Shown in pieces: positions 26,101 through 34,750 of a DNA stretch of 64,000 bases. Within the stretch, counting starts at the first letter, position 1; each line of letters opens with the position of its first letter. The translations under genes and the position numbers were made by a program. A model generated the notes under the pieces. It worked only from the letters and a program-made list of their open reading frames with translations, did not search any database and was not told the origin of the DNA. Source of the stretch: an uncultured Bacteroidales bacterium (GTDB lineage: Bacteria; Bacteroidota; Bacteroidia; Bacteroidales; UBA932); assembly GCA_944323775.1 (NCBI GenBank), contig CALUTT010000028.1:1-64000 (forward strand). Direction: 5' to 3'.

Positions 26101-27477
26101 TTATTCGGAAGCGAGGCCGGAACCTCCTCCCAGGGCGTGATACAGGTTGATGACACTCTGGATTTCGGCATATTTGTCCGATGCCTGTGCAAGTTCAGCG
26201 TTCAGCAGGGTCTGCTGGGCTGTGAGTACCTCAAGGTAGTTGGTCAGTCCGTGCTTCATCAGCAGGCTGGTGTTCCATACGGCAGCCTGGAGATTCATTA
26301 TCAGGCGGCTGTCCACGTTAAGCCTCTGTTTTGCTGTCTGCCATGCCACGAGAGCGTCATTGACTTCCATTCCGGCGTTGATCAGCGTCTGGCGGAATGT
26401 CAGGATGGCTTCCTGACTCTGTGCCTGGGCAATCTTCAGTCTTGCAATGCTTGTCCCCCGGTCGAACAGGGGAGCGGTAAGGGAGGCTAGAAAATCCGCT
26501 ATCCATGCCGAAGGATTTGTTATCGCCGTGCCCAGTGCTGAAGTCCATCCAGCCGAACCCCCGAGGGTGATGTCAGGGTAGAACCATGACCTGGCGAGGT
26601 TTTCCGCGTAGAAACTCTCGGCAAGAGCATATTCGGCCTGGCGGACGTCCGGCCTGTACTTGAGCAGATGCACGGGTATTCCTATGGACAGGTCTTCGGG
26701 AAAACTCTGGTCATCGAGCCGTCCCCGTCTTATTTCCGCGGGGCCGATGCCTAGCAGGGAGGCAAAGGCGTTCTCCTGGGCGTAGATCTGCTGCTGCATG
26801 CTGTAGATCGAGGCCTCTACCTGGAGCCTGTTGGCACTCGCCTGGAGCACAGCCGCCTCGTTTGTCTTTCCGGCTCTCTTGAGCGCTGAAAGCGAACGTA
26901 TGTTCTCTTCCCACGTGCTCATTGTCCGCTTGCTTATTTCCATCTGCTGGTCGAGCATCAGAAGGGTGTAGTAGCTGTCGGCGATTGCCGCGATCAGCTG
27001 CGTCTGGACTGCCTGACGGTAGGCAATGGACTGTTCCAGGGCGGCTTCAGCGCCCTTGCGTGTATTCCTGAGTTTCCCGAAAGCGTCAATTTCCCATTCA
27101 AACGATGGCCGGATGTATGCGGATGACCCCTGGCCTGCGGATGACTCTGTGCCGGCTGACAGCGTCGCGGACGGCAGAAATGCCAGCCTCGATGCCTGAA
27201 GCGTCGCTTCCGCCTCAGTGACCTTCAGCCTGGCGAGGTTCAGGTCCGTGTTGTTTTCCAGCCCGGTCCTGATATAGTCTCTCAGCAGGCTGTCCGCGAA
27301 CAGCTCCTCCCACGAGATGAAAGCGAGCGAGGTCGAGTCGCTGCCCGTCGCCTCGACGGGCATGTGGGTGTAGAGGCTGTCTACGATGGGCATTTCCGGC
27401 CTTTTGTATTCAGTGTATATTCCGCAGGAGCTCAGGAGCAGCTGCAGGATGAGTATGCTTGTTGCCAGTCTTTTCAT
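26101..27477 (-). CDS. TolC/NodT-family outer-membrane efflux lipoprotein
   Basis: 458 residues with a lipoprotein signal (LLLSSC, Cys18). Two outer-membrane-efflux repeats are seen, with LLKYRPDVRQAEYALAES near 262 and ISVINLYHALGGGSGL-type C-terminus. It is the channel of a tripartite pump: its start shares one base with the stop of the RND gene (TAATG), and the adaptor gene is first in the operon. It is the stand-alone counterpart of the channel that is fused to the pump at 11192-15700. Confidence 0.95.
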   Translation of the reverse strand: MKRLATSILILQLLLSSCGIYTEYKRPEMPIVDSLYTHMPVEATGSDSTSLAFISWEELFADSLLRDYIRTGLENNTDLNLARLKVTEAEATLQASRLAFLPSATLSAGTESSAGQGSSAYIRPSFEWEIDAFGKLRNTRKGAEAALEQSIAYRQAVQTQLIAAIADSYYTLLMLDQQMEISKRTMSTWEENIRSLSALKRAGKTNEAAVLQASANRLQVEASIYSMQQQIYAQENAFASLLGIGPAEIRRGRLDDQSFPEDLSIGIPVHLLKYRPDVRQAEYALAESFYAENLARSWFYPDITLGGSAGWTSALGTAITNPSAWIADFLASLTAPLFDRGTSIARLKIAQAQSQEAILTFRQTLINAGMEVNDALVAWQTAKQRLNVDSRLIMNLQAAVWNTSLLMKHGLTNYLEVLTAQQTLLNAELAQASDKYAEIQSVINLYHALGGGSGLASE

Positions 27478-30400
27478 TATTCGGTCTTTTCTTTGTTTCT
27501 GCGAGGCATGATCTTTTCCTCCAGCCTCATGAATATCATAATGAGTATCGGAACTATGAACAGCAGGGCGATGGTGCCTATCAGCAGTCCGCCTACCGTA
27601 CCGACGCCTATCGAATTGTTTCCGTTGGCGCCGACCCCGCGGGAGAACATCAGCGGCAGCATGCCGAATACCATGGTCAGGGATGTCATCAGTATGGGGC
27701 GCAGCCTGACTCTGGCAGCCGATATTGCCGCAGCCGCGATCGACATGCCCTGCCTGCGTTTCTCGCTCGCGTATTCAGTGAGCAGGATCGCGGTCTTTGC
27801 GAGCAGTCCGATCAGCATTAGCAGTCCTACCTGGAGGTAGATGTTGTTCTCGAGTCCGAAGAGCCTCGCGAAAAGGAAGCTTCCGGCGAGTCCGAAGGGC
27901 ACTGACAGCAGAATGACCACCGGAATCAGTATGCTCTCGTACAGTGCGCACAGGATCAGGTAGATGAATATCGCGCATATGACGAACACGACTGCCGATG
28001 AGGATGAGCTTGAAGCCTCCTCCCTTGTCATGCCTCCGAATTCATAGCTGTATCCGGCCGGGAGATATTCGGATGCGACTTCTCGGATTGCCTCGATGGC
28101 TTCTCCGGAACTGTGTCCGGGTGCGGGGGATCCGTTGACGGCAATTGACGAGAACATGTTGAAACGCGAGAGCGACTGCGATCCGTATATTCTGGTCAGG
28201 GTGATGTACTGGTTGACCGGTGACATCTCTCCGGCACTGTTCCTGACGAACATGTTGGCGAATGATTCCGTGTCAAGCCTGAACTCCGGGGAGGCCTGTA
28301 GCATTACGCGGTAGAGTTTCGAGAACAGGTTCATGTTGGATGCGTAGCTTCCTCCCACATAAGCCGAGACAACGTCAAGGACATCTCCGGGAGAGACACC
28401 GTTGCGTATGCATCGGGCGGCGTTGACTTCCACAAGATACTGTGGATACTTGGTGTCGAACGAGGTGGAGGCGCTGCCTATCTCGGGCCTGCGGTTCAGT
28501 GCGGCGATGAAGTCGTCTGTTATTGACTTGAGGTCTTCGATGCTTCCTCCCTTGCGGTCCTGGACATGTACTTCGAAACCGCTCGTTGTTCCGTATCCCG
28601 GAATCATGGGGCGGGTGAAGACGGTGATTTCTGCTGATGAAATGTCCGAGGTCCTCCTCCTGATCTCGGCGATGACAGAGTCTATGTCGTCTCCCTTGCC
28701 TTTCCTTTCGCTCCAGTCTTTGAGTCTGATGGTGAACATGCCGTTCGTCGATCCCTGACCGCTGATGGTGCCGCTGCCGGTCGTGGATGAGTAGGCTTCG
28801 ATCTGCGGTATGCCGGCAATCCTGCTTTCAACCTCGTCCATGACTTTCGAGGTGCTTGCCATGTTGGTTCCGGGAGGGGTGCGCAGGTCAAGGTATATGG
28901 TCCCCATGTCTTCGTTAGGCACGAATCCGGTCCTTGTCGTGGTCATCAGGTAGACAAGGCCTGCGAATGCTATTACCAGCATGGTGACGGTAGTCCATCT
29001 GTGGCGTGAAAGGAAGAATACGGAACTCCTGTATTTTACGAGAACACGGTTGAACACGATGTCAAACGCGTGGTGGAATTTCGTCGAGAAGCTCATCCTT
29101 GTGCCTTTTGCATAGGTGCCGTGAGGCGACATCATAAGAGCGCACATCGCGGGACTTAGCGTCAGGGCATTGAGGAGGGAAATCGCGACGGCCACGGCCA
29201 TGGTGATTCCGAACTGGTAGTAGAAGACTCCGGAGGTGCCGCCCATGAAGCTGACGGGGATGAATACCGCCACGAACACCAGAGTAGTCGCAACGAGTGC
29301 TCCGCCGACTTCACCCATTGCCTTGACGGTCGCCTGGTACGGGGAGGTGTAGCCTTCGTCGAATTTCGCCTGTACGGCCTCGACCACTACGATCGCGTTG
29401 TCCACTACGGTACCGATTACCAGTACGAGAGCGAACAGCGTGAGCATGTTCAGACTGAACCCTGCGATGTAGATGAAGGCGAAAGTCCCCACGAGGGATA
29501 CGATGATGGACGTGGCGGGAATCAGTGTGGCCTTGAAACTCTGAAGGAACACGTATACGATCAGCACTACGAGCAGTATTGCCTCGAGCAGTGACTTCAC
29601 GACATTGTTGATGGAGGCATCGAGGAAGTCCTTGGTGCTCATCAGGTCCACGAGCTCCAGACCTTTGGGCAGCTGGGCCGATAGCTCTTCCATGAGGTCG
29701 TCGATCTGGCCGATGACTTCGTTGGCGTTGGAGCCTGAGGTCTGCGCGATGGAGCAGAGAGTCCCGACGTGTCCGTTGACTCTTCCGAGGTATTCGTATG
29801 TCCTGGAGCCGAGTTCCACGCGGGCGACGTCCTTCAGACGAAGCAGGGTGCCGTCGTTCTCCGCCTTGACAACAAGATTCTCATAGTCGGCGACGTCCTC
29901 GTAGCGTCCCCTGTAGCTGAGGATATACCTGAAGGTGTTGTCGGATTCGGCTCCGAGGGTTCCGGTCGGGGATTCGAGGTTCTGCTCGTCAAGAACTTTT
30001 CTTATGTCGGATGGCATCAGGCCGAATTTGGCCATCTTGCCTGGGTCAAGCCATATGCGCAGCGAATAGTCGGCACCACGCACGGTGACTTCTCCTACTC
30101 CGGGGATGCGCGAGAGCTGCGGTTCGATGTTGATCTTGAGGTAGTTGTTGATGAATTTGTCGTCAAACGAGTCGTCCGGGCTGTACAGGGCGATGCTCTT
30201 GATGGTGCTGGTCTGCCTCTTGCGCACGTTGACTCCGCTCCTTGTAACCTCCGAAGGCAGAAGTCCCTGTGCAGAGGCGATGCGGTTCTGTACGTTCACC
30301 ATGGCCATGTCGGGGTCTGTGCCCTGGCGGAAATAGACCTGGACGCTGGCCGAACCTGTATTGGTGGCGGTTGAGACCATGTACATCATGTCCTCTACGC

Positions 30401-30614
30401 CGTTGATGGCTTCCTCGAGCGGTACGATTACGCTCTTCTGGACTGTGGACGCGTTGGCTCCCGTATAGTTCGCGCTCACGCTGATTGTAGGCGGCGCTAT
30501 TTCGGGGAACTGTTCGATCGGAAGGTTGGCAAGAGAAATGATTCCAATCAGCAGTATGCTGACAGAGATTACTCCGGACAGTACGGGCCTGTCGATGAAT
30601 GTCTTGATGTTCAT
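27477..30614 (-). CDS. RND efflux pump (HAE1 family)
   Basis: 1045 residues, normal for the AcrB/MexB family. The N-terminus NIKTFIDRPVLSGVISV, the proton-relay helix with GTVVDNAIVVVEAV near 403 and GLLAKTAILLTEYA near 935, and two large periplasmic loops are all present. It should export hydrophobic compounds by proton antiport in the inner membrane. The adaptor gene overlaps its start by four bases and the channel gene begins at its stop. Confidence 0.96.
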   Translation of the reverse strand: MNIKTFIDRPVLSGVISVSILLIGIISLANLPIEQFPEIAPPTISVSANYTGANASTVQKSVIVPLEEAINGVEDMMYMVSTATNTGSASVQVYFRQGTDPDMAMVNVQNRIASAQGLLPSEVTRSGVNVRKRQTSTIKSIALYSPDDSFDDKFINNYLKINIEPQLSRIPGVGEVTVRGADYSLRIWLDPGKMAKFGLMPSDIRKVLDEQNLESPTGTLGAESDNTFRYILSYRGRYEDVADYENLVVKAENDGTLLRLKDVARVELGSRTYEYLGRVNGHVGTLCSIAQTSGSNANEVIGQIDDLMEELSAQLPKGLELVDLMSTKDFLDASINNVVKSLLEAILLVVLIVYVFLQSFKATLIPATSIIVSLVGTFAFIYIAGFSLNMLTLFALVLVIGTVVDNAIVVVEAVQAKFDEGYTSPYQATVKAMGEVGGALVATTLVFVAVFIPVSFMGGTSGVFYYQFGITMAVAVAISLLNALTLSPAMCALMMSPHGTYAKGTRMSFSTKFHHAFDIVFNRVLVKYRSSVFFLSRHRWTTVTMLVIAFAGLVYLMTTTRTGFVPNEDMGTIYLDLRTPPGTNMASTSKVMDEVESRIAGIPQIEAYSSTTGSGTISGQGSTNGMFTIRLKDWSERKGKGDDIDSVIAEIRRRTSDISSAEITVFTRPMIPGYGTTSGFEVHVQDRKGGSIEDLKSITDDFIAALNRRPEIGSASTSFDTKYPQYLVEVNAARCIRNGVSPGDVLDVVSAYVGGSYASNMNLFSKLYRVMLQASPEFRLDTESFANMFVRNSAGEMSPVNQYITLTRIYGSQSLSRFNMFSSIAVNGSPAPGHSSGEAIEAIREVASEYLPAGYSYEFGGMTREEASSSSSSAVVFVICAIFIYLILCALYESILIPVVILLSVPFGLAGSFLFARLFGLENNIYLQVGLLMLIGLLAKTAILLTEYASEKRRQGMSIAAAAISAARVRLRPILMTSLTMVFGMLPLMFSRGVGANGNNSIGVGTVGGLLIGTIALLFIVPILIMIFMRLEEKIMPRRNKEKTE

Positions 30615-31744
30615 GCTTCCTCCCCGCTGTTTGACTGTGTGAACTCTTCGGCATTGGGTATCTGCGTGCCTTCCTGGACAAGTCCTGCTCCTTCGGCGAT
30701 TATCACGTCGCCTACCTCAAGTCCGGACTCGACGACGTACTCGCTTCCGTTGTTGAAGCTTGCCACCTTGATTTGAGAGGCGGAGGCCTTGCCGTCAATG
30801 ACCTTGTAGACGAATATCCTGTCCTGTATCTCGAATGTCGCGGACTGCGGAATGACTATGCAATTCTGGATCTGGCGAGGGATTATCACCGAGCCGCTGC
30901 CTCCGTCGCGGAGTATGTGCCTGCCGTTCGGGAACGACGCGCGTATGCTAATGGCGCCTGTGTTCTCGTCGATGGTGCCGCTGAGTGCGGTGATCTTGCC
31001 CGGCTGGTCATAGAGCCTTCCGTTGCTCATCTGGAGCCTGACCTCCGGTATATCCTTCAGTGCGCTCTGCATGCTGCCGCTCTCAAGAATCATGTCGAGC
31101 ATCTGGTTTTCCGCCATGGAGAAATAGGCATATATCTGGCTGTCGTCCGATACCTTGACCAGCGGTTCTGAAATTGAGCTGCTGACCAGCGCGCCCACCC
31201 TGTACCGGGTCATGCTTGCCACCCCGTTCACCGGAGAGCGCACCTCGGTATACGACAGGTTGTTGTATGCGCGTGTCTCTTCGGCTTTGGCAAGGGCGAG
31301 ACTGGCCTCGGCCTCGACGAGGTCGTTCTGGGCTGTCATAAGGTCGAATTCGGACACGACTTCGTTCTGGTAAAGGTCCTGCGTGCTCTCCAGCACAAGC
31401 CGGGCGGTGGAGAGAGCTGCCTCTGCACTCTGTACGTTTGCCACGGCTATTTCATACTCAGCCTTGTACTGGGTCTGGTCTATTACGAACAGAATCGAAT
31501 CCTTGCGTACGGGGTCGCCTTCGTTAATGCGGATTTCCGTAATCATGCCGCTTACCTGGGGACGTATCTCGACAGTCTGCCGTCCTCTGAGCGTGGCCGG
31601 AAACGCGCTGTCAAACATACGGTCGCTCAACTCGACCTTCATCAAGGCGTAACTCTTGCTCTCGACACCTGCCTTGTTCTGTGTTTTACACGATAAAAGA
31701 AGCACGGCCATTGCGGCTGTTGCCAAAAAAGTAGATATTTTCAT
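30611..31744 (-). CDS. RND efflux adaptor lipoprotein (membrane-fusion protein)
   Basis: 377 residues with a lipobox (VLLLSC, Cys19), so it should be anchored by lipid in the inner membrane. Barrel-sandwich parts are seen at ITEIRINEGDPVRKDS (about 67) and YTEVRSPVNGVASMTRYRVG (about 168), with a helical hairpin between. It is the first gene of the second efflux operon and its stop overlaps the pump start (ATGA at 30611-30614). The region upstream carries a 14-bp inverted repeat that may bind a regulator. Confidence 0.95.
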   Translation of the reverse strand: MKISTFLATAAMAVLLLSCKTQNKAGVESKSYALMKVELSDRMFDSAFPATLRGRQTVEIRPQVSGMITEIRINEGDPVRKDSILFVIDQTQYKAEYEIAVANVQSAEAALSTARLVLESTQDLYQNEVVSEFDLMTAQNDLVEAEASLALAKAEETRAYNNLSYTEVRSPVNGVASMTRYRVGALVSSSISEPLVKVSDDSQIYAYFSMAENQMLDMILESGSMQSALKDIPEVRLQMSNGRLYDQPGKITALSGTIDENTGAISIRASFPNGRHILRDGGSGSVIIPRQIQNCIVIPQSATFEIQDRIFVYKVIDGKASASQIKVASFNNGSEYVVESGLEVGDVIIAEGAGLVQEGTQIPNAEEFTQSNSGEEA

Positions 31745-31794
31745 GGGTTTGAAGTTTTACGCCCGTTTATTTGCAAAAATCATGCTAGGAATAT

Positions 31795-31903
31795 GCCCGT
31801 TGCGGGCTCCGACTTGCTTTTCAGGTCCGGAACCGGCGCCGGTTTGTGACATTAGAAAAAAATATTTAGATTTGCAGAAATTTGCGAATAGCCCGCAACG
31901 GGC
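31795..31903. repeat. Perfect 14-bp inverted repeat flanking divergent promoters
   Basis: GCCCGTTGCGGGCT at 31795-31808 returns as its exact reverse complement at 31890-31903. Between the two arms lies another perfect 14-bp palindrome, AACCGGCGCCGGTT (31831-31844), which touches the -33 box of the rightward promoter. The arrangement suggests operator sites between the efflux operon and the leader ORF/TlyC-like gene. No regulator gene is adjacent. Confidence 0.6.
31843..31874 (+). promoter_or_regulatory. Bacteroidetes-type promoter for leader ORF and TlyC-like gene
   Basis: TTTG at 31843-31846, 20-bp spacer, TAGATTTG at 31867-31874. The transcript should start near 31880, just before the right arm of the inverted repeat, leaving a leader of about 170 bases that contains a 44-codon ORF. 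Confidence 0.8.
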
Positions 31904-31919
31904 GCGAAACAAAACTAAG

Positions 31920-32054
31920 ATGGAAAAAAACTCAAACGGCTGTACATCACTGGTACAGGATCCGGACGGCGGTCCAGATGACACGTTGCCCATGTCCGTA
32001 AAGTCTCATTTAACCCTCAGGTCATCATTTTCAGTCGAAACGGAGGTTATATGA
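31920..32054 (+). CDS. Small leader ORF (44 codons) overlapping the TlyC-like gene
   Basis: An ATG 40 bases after the predicted transcription start opens a 44-codon frame, beginning MEKNSNGCTSL and ending at a TGA that overlaps the ATG of the TlyC-like gene (ATGA at 32051-32054). There is no signal peptide and no recognisable domain. The perfect overlap, the same type as at most operon junctions in this window, is the only support for it; translational coupling is the likely effect if it is real. Confidence 0.45.
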   Translation: MEKNSNGCTSLVQDPDGGPDDTLPMSVKSHLTLRSSFSVETEVI

Positions 32055-33364
32055 GCGAAATTTTCATTATACTGCTTCTAATACTGCTGAACGGTATTTT
32101 CGCGATGTCGGAAATGGCCGTCGTGTCCGCGAGGAAGTCCAATCTCCAGGCTGATGCCGGAAAGGGGAGCAAGGCTGCGAAGACTGCCTTGAACCTTGCC
32201 TCTGATCCGGACAAGTTTCTGTCCGCAGTCCAGATCGGCATTACTCTGATCGGCATCCTCACCGGTATTTTCTCCGGAAACAAGATTGCCCAGGCTCTCG
32301 CGTCGCTGCTGGTAAGTGCCGGCCTTGCATCGGGCTTTGCCACGGCTCTCGCCCAGACGATAATAGTCATACTTGTCACATATCTCAGCATCGTGTTCGG
32401 AGAGCTTGTCCCCAAGAGGATAGCCCTGAGCGCTTCCGAGAAGGTCGCAAAGGTGGTTGCAGGGCCGATGAAGGTGATTTCCGCGATAGCGTCGCCTTTC
32501 GTCTGGCTGCTTGCGAAGAGCACAGGACTGGTAATCAACCTGCTCGGTGTCAAGGAACAGGAATCCAAGGTCACGGAGGAGGAGATAAAGTCTATAATCC
32601 AGGAAGGGACTGACGAAGGGGAGGTCTCTCCTGTCGAACAGGACATAGTGGAGAGGGTGTTCGCGCTCGGTGACCTCAAGGTCGACACGATAATGACCCT
32701 GCGGGGAGACATTGTCTGGATAGACCGAGAGATGGACGAACAGCAGATACGCAGCACTATCGAGGGTAATCTGTTCGAAGTATATCCGGTAGCTGACGGC
32801 GATCTCGACCATGTCGTAGGAGTGTTGTCGCTGAAGGATTATGTCCTGAATATCGGCAAGCCCGGCTTCAGTCTCGACAACATGGTGCACGAACCTGTGT
32901 ATTTCCATGAAAACATGAGTGTATATGCCGTCCTGGAGCAGATGAAGAAGATGAAGATCAGCCGTGCGCTGGTATGTGACGAGTATGGCTCATGCTCCGG
33001 GATAATCACCCTGAAGGACATCATGGAGGCCCTCGTGGGCATCGTCCATGACGACCATCAGAAGGAACCTGACATCATTGCCCGCAGGGACAACGACGGA
33101 TGGCTTGTCGACGGACAGTGCTCGATGTACGACTTCAGGATGTTCTTCGACATTGACGACGGAGATTCCGATACCGAGTACAATACAGTCGGAGGGCTTA
33201 TCCTGGACGAACTCGAGCATGTCCCCAAGGCCGGTGAGAAGACTTCCTGGAGGGATTTCTCCTTCGAGGTAGTCGACATGGACGGCGCGAGGATCGATAA
33301 GGTGATAGTCAAGCGTCAGGCTGCACCGGTGCAGGATGCGCAGGACGAGGAAGACAGGGACTAG
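32051..33364 (+). CDS. TlyC/CorC-family membrane protein (DUF21, CBS pair, CorC_HlyC)
   Basis: 437 residues. The N-terminal DUF21 domain has four hydrophobic segments (first at 3-20, then about 55-80, 95-120, 135-165). A CBS pair follows at about 205-330 (TIMTLRGDIVWI, ISRALVCDEYGSCSGIITLKDI) and a CorC_HlyC domain at about 350-430 (GWLVDGQCSMYDFRMFF). Proteins of this build are linked to magnesium or cobalt efflux, although many are called hemolysins by history. Its start overlaps a small leader ORF. Confidence 0.93.
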   Translation: MSEIFIILLLILLNGIFAMSEMAVVSARKSNLQADAGKGSKAAKTALNLASDPDKFLSAVQIGITLIGILTGIFSGNKIAQALASLLVSAGLASGFATALAQTIIVILVTYLSIVFGELVPKRIALSASEKVAKVVAGPMKVISAIASPFVWLLAKSTGLVINLLGVKEQESKVTEEEIKSIIQEGTDEGEVSPVEQDIVERVFALGDLKVDTIMTLRGDIVWIDREMDEQQIRSTIEGNLFEVYPVADGDLDHVVGVLSLKDYVLNIGKPGFSLDNMVHEPVYFHENMSVYAVLEQMKKMKISRALVCDEYGSCSGIITLKDIMEALVGIVHDDHQKEPDIIARRDNDGWLVDGQCSMYDFRMFFDIDDGDSDTEYNTVGGLILDELEHVPKAGEKTSWRDFSFEVVDMDGARIDKVIVKRQAAPVQDAQDEEDRD

Positions 33365-33418
33365 GCGTGCCCGGTCCTCCGTCCGGAAGATTTTGTAATA
33401 CAGGAGGATCAGGCAATT

Positions 33419-34726
33419 ATGGTCAACAACAAATATATTATCAGGCGCTATGCGCTTTTCGCCGTATCGCTGTTTATCAATGCGTTCGGCGTATCTTTCA
33501 TCACGAAGGCCCTGCTGGGTACTTCTCCTATTACCAGTGTCAACTATGTGCTCAGCATGTTCACGCCTCTCACTATGGGGCAGTGGACAATCATAGTCAA
33601 CCTGCTTTTCGTACTGCTCGAGACGCTGCTGATGAAAAGGGAAGACTATCGGAACGATGCCCGCATCTTCTGGATTCAGATTCCGGTGTCGCTGTGTTTC
33701 GGCACTTTCATAGACTGGTCGACCGCGGCCTTGTTCTGGCTCGACCCGCAGACATATCCGCTGCAGCTCGTGAGCCTGTGCGTGGGCTGCGTTATTCTCG
33801 CCGCGGGAATCGCCCTTGAAGTGAAGGCGAACGTCGCGATGGCGAGCGGAGAGTATTTTGTCCGTGTAATATCCCGTCGATACCGCAAGGATTTCGGATA
33901 CACCAAACTCGGGTTTGACATTTCCCAGGTCGTTATCGCCTGCGCGCTTTCTCTGGCGTTCATGTCGAGCGTGAGAGGTATCCGTGAAGGTACTGTAATC
34001 GCGGCTCTTGCCGTCGGCCCCATTGTGCACTTCATAAGCCCGAGACTCAGGTTCCTGGACAGCCTGATAGGTGTGACTCCGGAAGCTCAGGAGAAGGCTC
34101 CTCAGAAATACCGCGGAGTCGTCATCACCATTGCCAGGGAGTTCGGCAGCGGTGGCAGGCTTCTTGCCGAAATGCTTTCACGCGAACTCGGTATCAAGCT
34201 TTATGACAAGTCTTTCATCAGCATGGCAGCCCAGCACAGCGGGATTGACGAAGAGTATATCAGGAAGAACGAGCAGTCCATACCGTCTTTCTGGCTCAAG
34301 TGCATCCAGAACTACGACACAGCTCTGGACCGCAGCCTCTCGCCTGACGACATACTTTTCCTCTCGGAGAACAGGATCATACGCGACATCTCCAGGGAAC
34401 CCTGCATCATTGTCGGCAGACTTGCCGATTTCGTGCTGAAAGACAGGCCTGACGTAATCAGGATTTTCTGCTGTACCGACAGGGACAGTGCCTGCCGTCG
34501 CTGCGTAGAGGAATACGGCGTGGGTGAGGAGAATGCCGATGCGGAGATCAGACGTGTCAACCGCAACCGCGCGACTCATTATGAATACTATACCGGAGAG
34601 AAGTGGGGCGATCCACACAGGTACGACTTGATGCTCAATACCGGACAGATCGGACTCGAGACGGCATGCCGCATCGTCTCGCAGCTCTACCGCGAAAAGG
34701 AAAAGAATACAGTGCACGACAGTTAG
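33419..34726 (+). CDS. YczE-like membrane domain fused to cytidylate-kinase-like domain
   Basis: 435 residues. Residues 1 to about 210 hold five or six membrane helices like YczE/YitT-type proteins (RRYALFAVSLFINAFGVSF start). Residues about 220-435 resemble the cytidylate kinase-like family: P-loop REFGSGGRLLAEMLSREL near 235, KLYDKSFISMAA near 258, and PCIIVGRLADFVLKD near 325. A nucleotide kinase tethered to the membrane is unusual, but the same fusion is known in other Bacteroidetes. The substrate is not known. The gene starts 54 bases after the TlyC-like gene and may be cotranscribed. Confidence 0.88.
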   Translation: MVNNKYIIRRYALFAVSLFINAFGVSFITKALLGTSPITSVNYVLSMFTPLTMGQWTIIVNLLFVLLETLLMKREDYRNDARIFWIQIPVSLCFGTFIDWSTAALFWLDPQTYPLQLVSLCVGCVILAAGIALEVKANVAMASGEYFVRVISRRYRKDFGYTKLGFDISQVVIACALSLAFMSSVRGIREGTVIAALAVGPIVHFISPRLRFLDSLIGVTPEAQEKAPQKYRGVVITIAREFGSGGRLLAEMLSRELGIKLYDKSFISMAAQHSGIDEEYIRKNEQSIPSFWLKCIQNYDTALDRSLSPDDILFLSENRIIRDISREPCIIVGRLADFVLKDRPDVIRIFCCTDRDSACRRCVEEYGVGEENADAEIRRVNRNRATHYEYYTGEKWGDPHRYDLMLNTGQIGLETACRIVSQLYREKEKNTVHDS

Positions 34727-34750
34727 TCATGTTATTACCGATAAGTAGTT

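Noticed and set aside
32990..34030. 346-codon minus-strand frame across the TlyC-like and kinase-fusion genes
   Set aside because: It spans two real plus-strand genes and their spacer and shows no domain.
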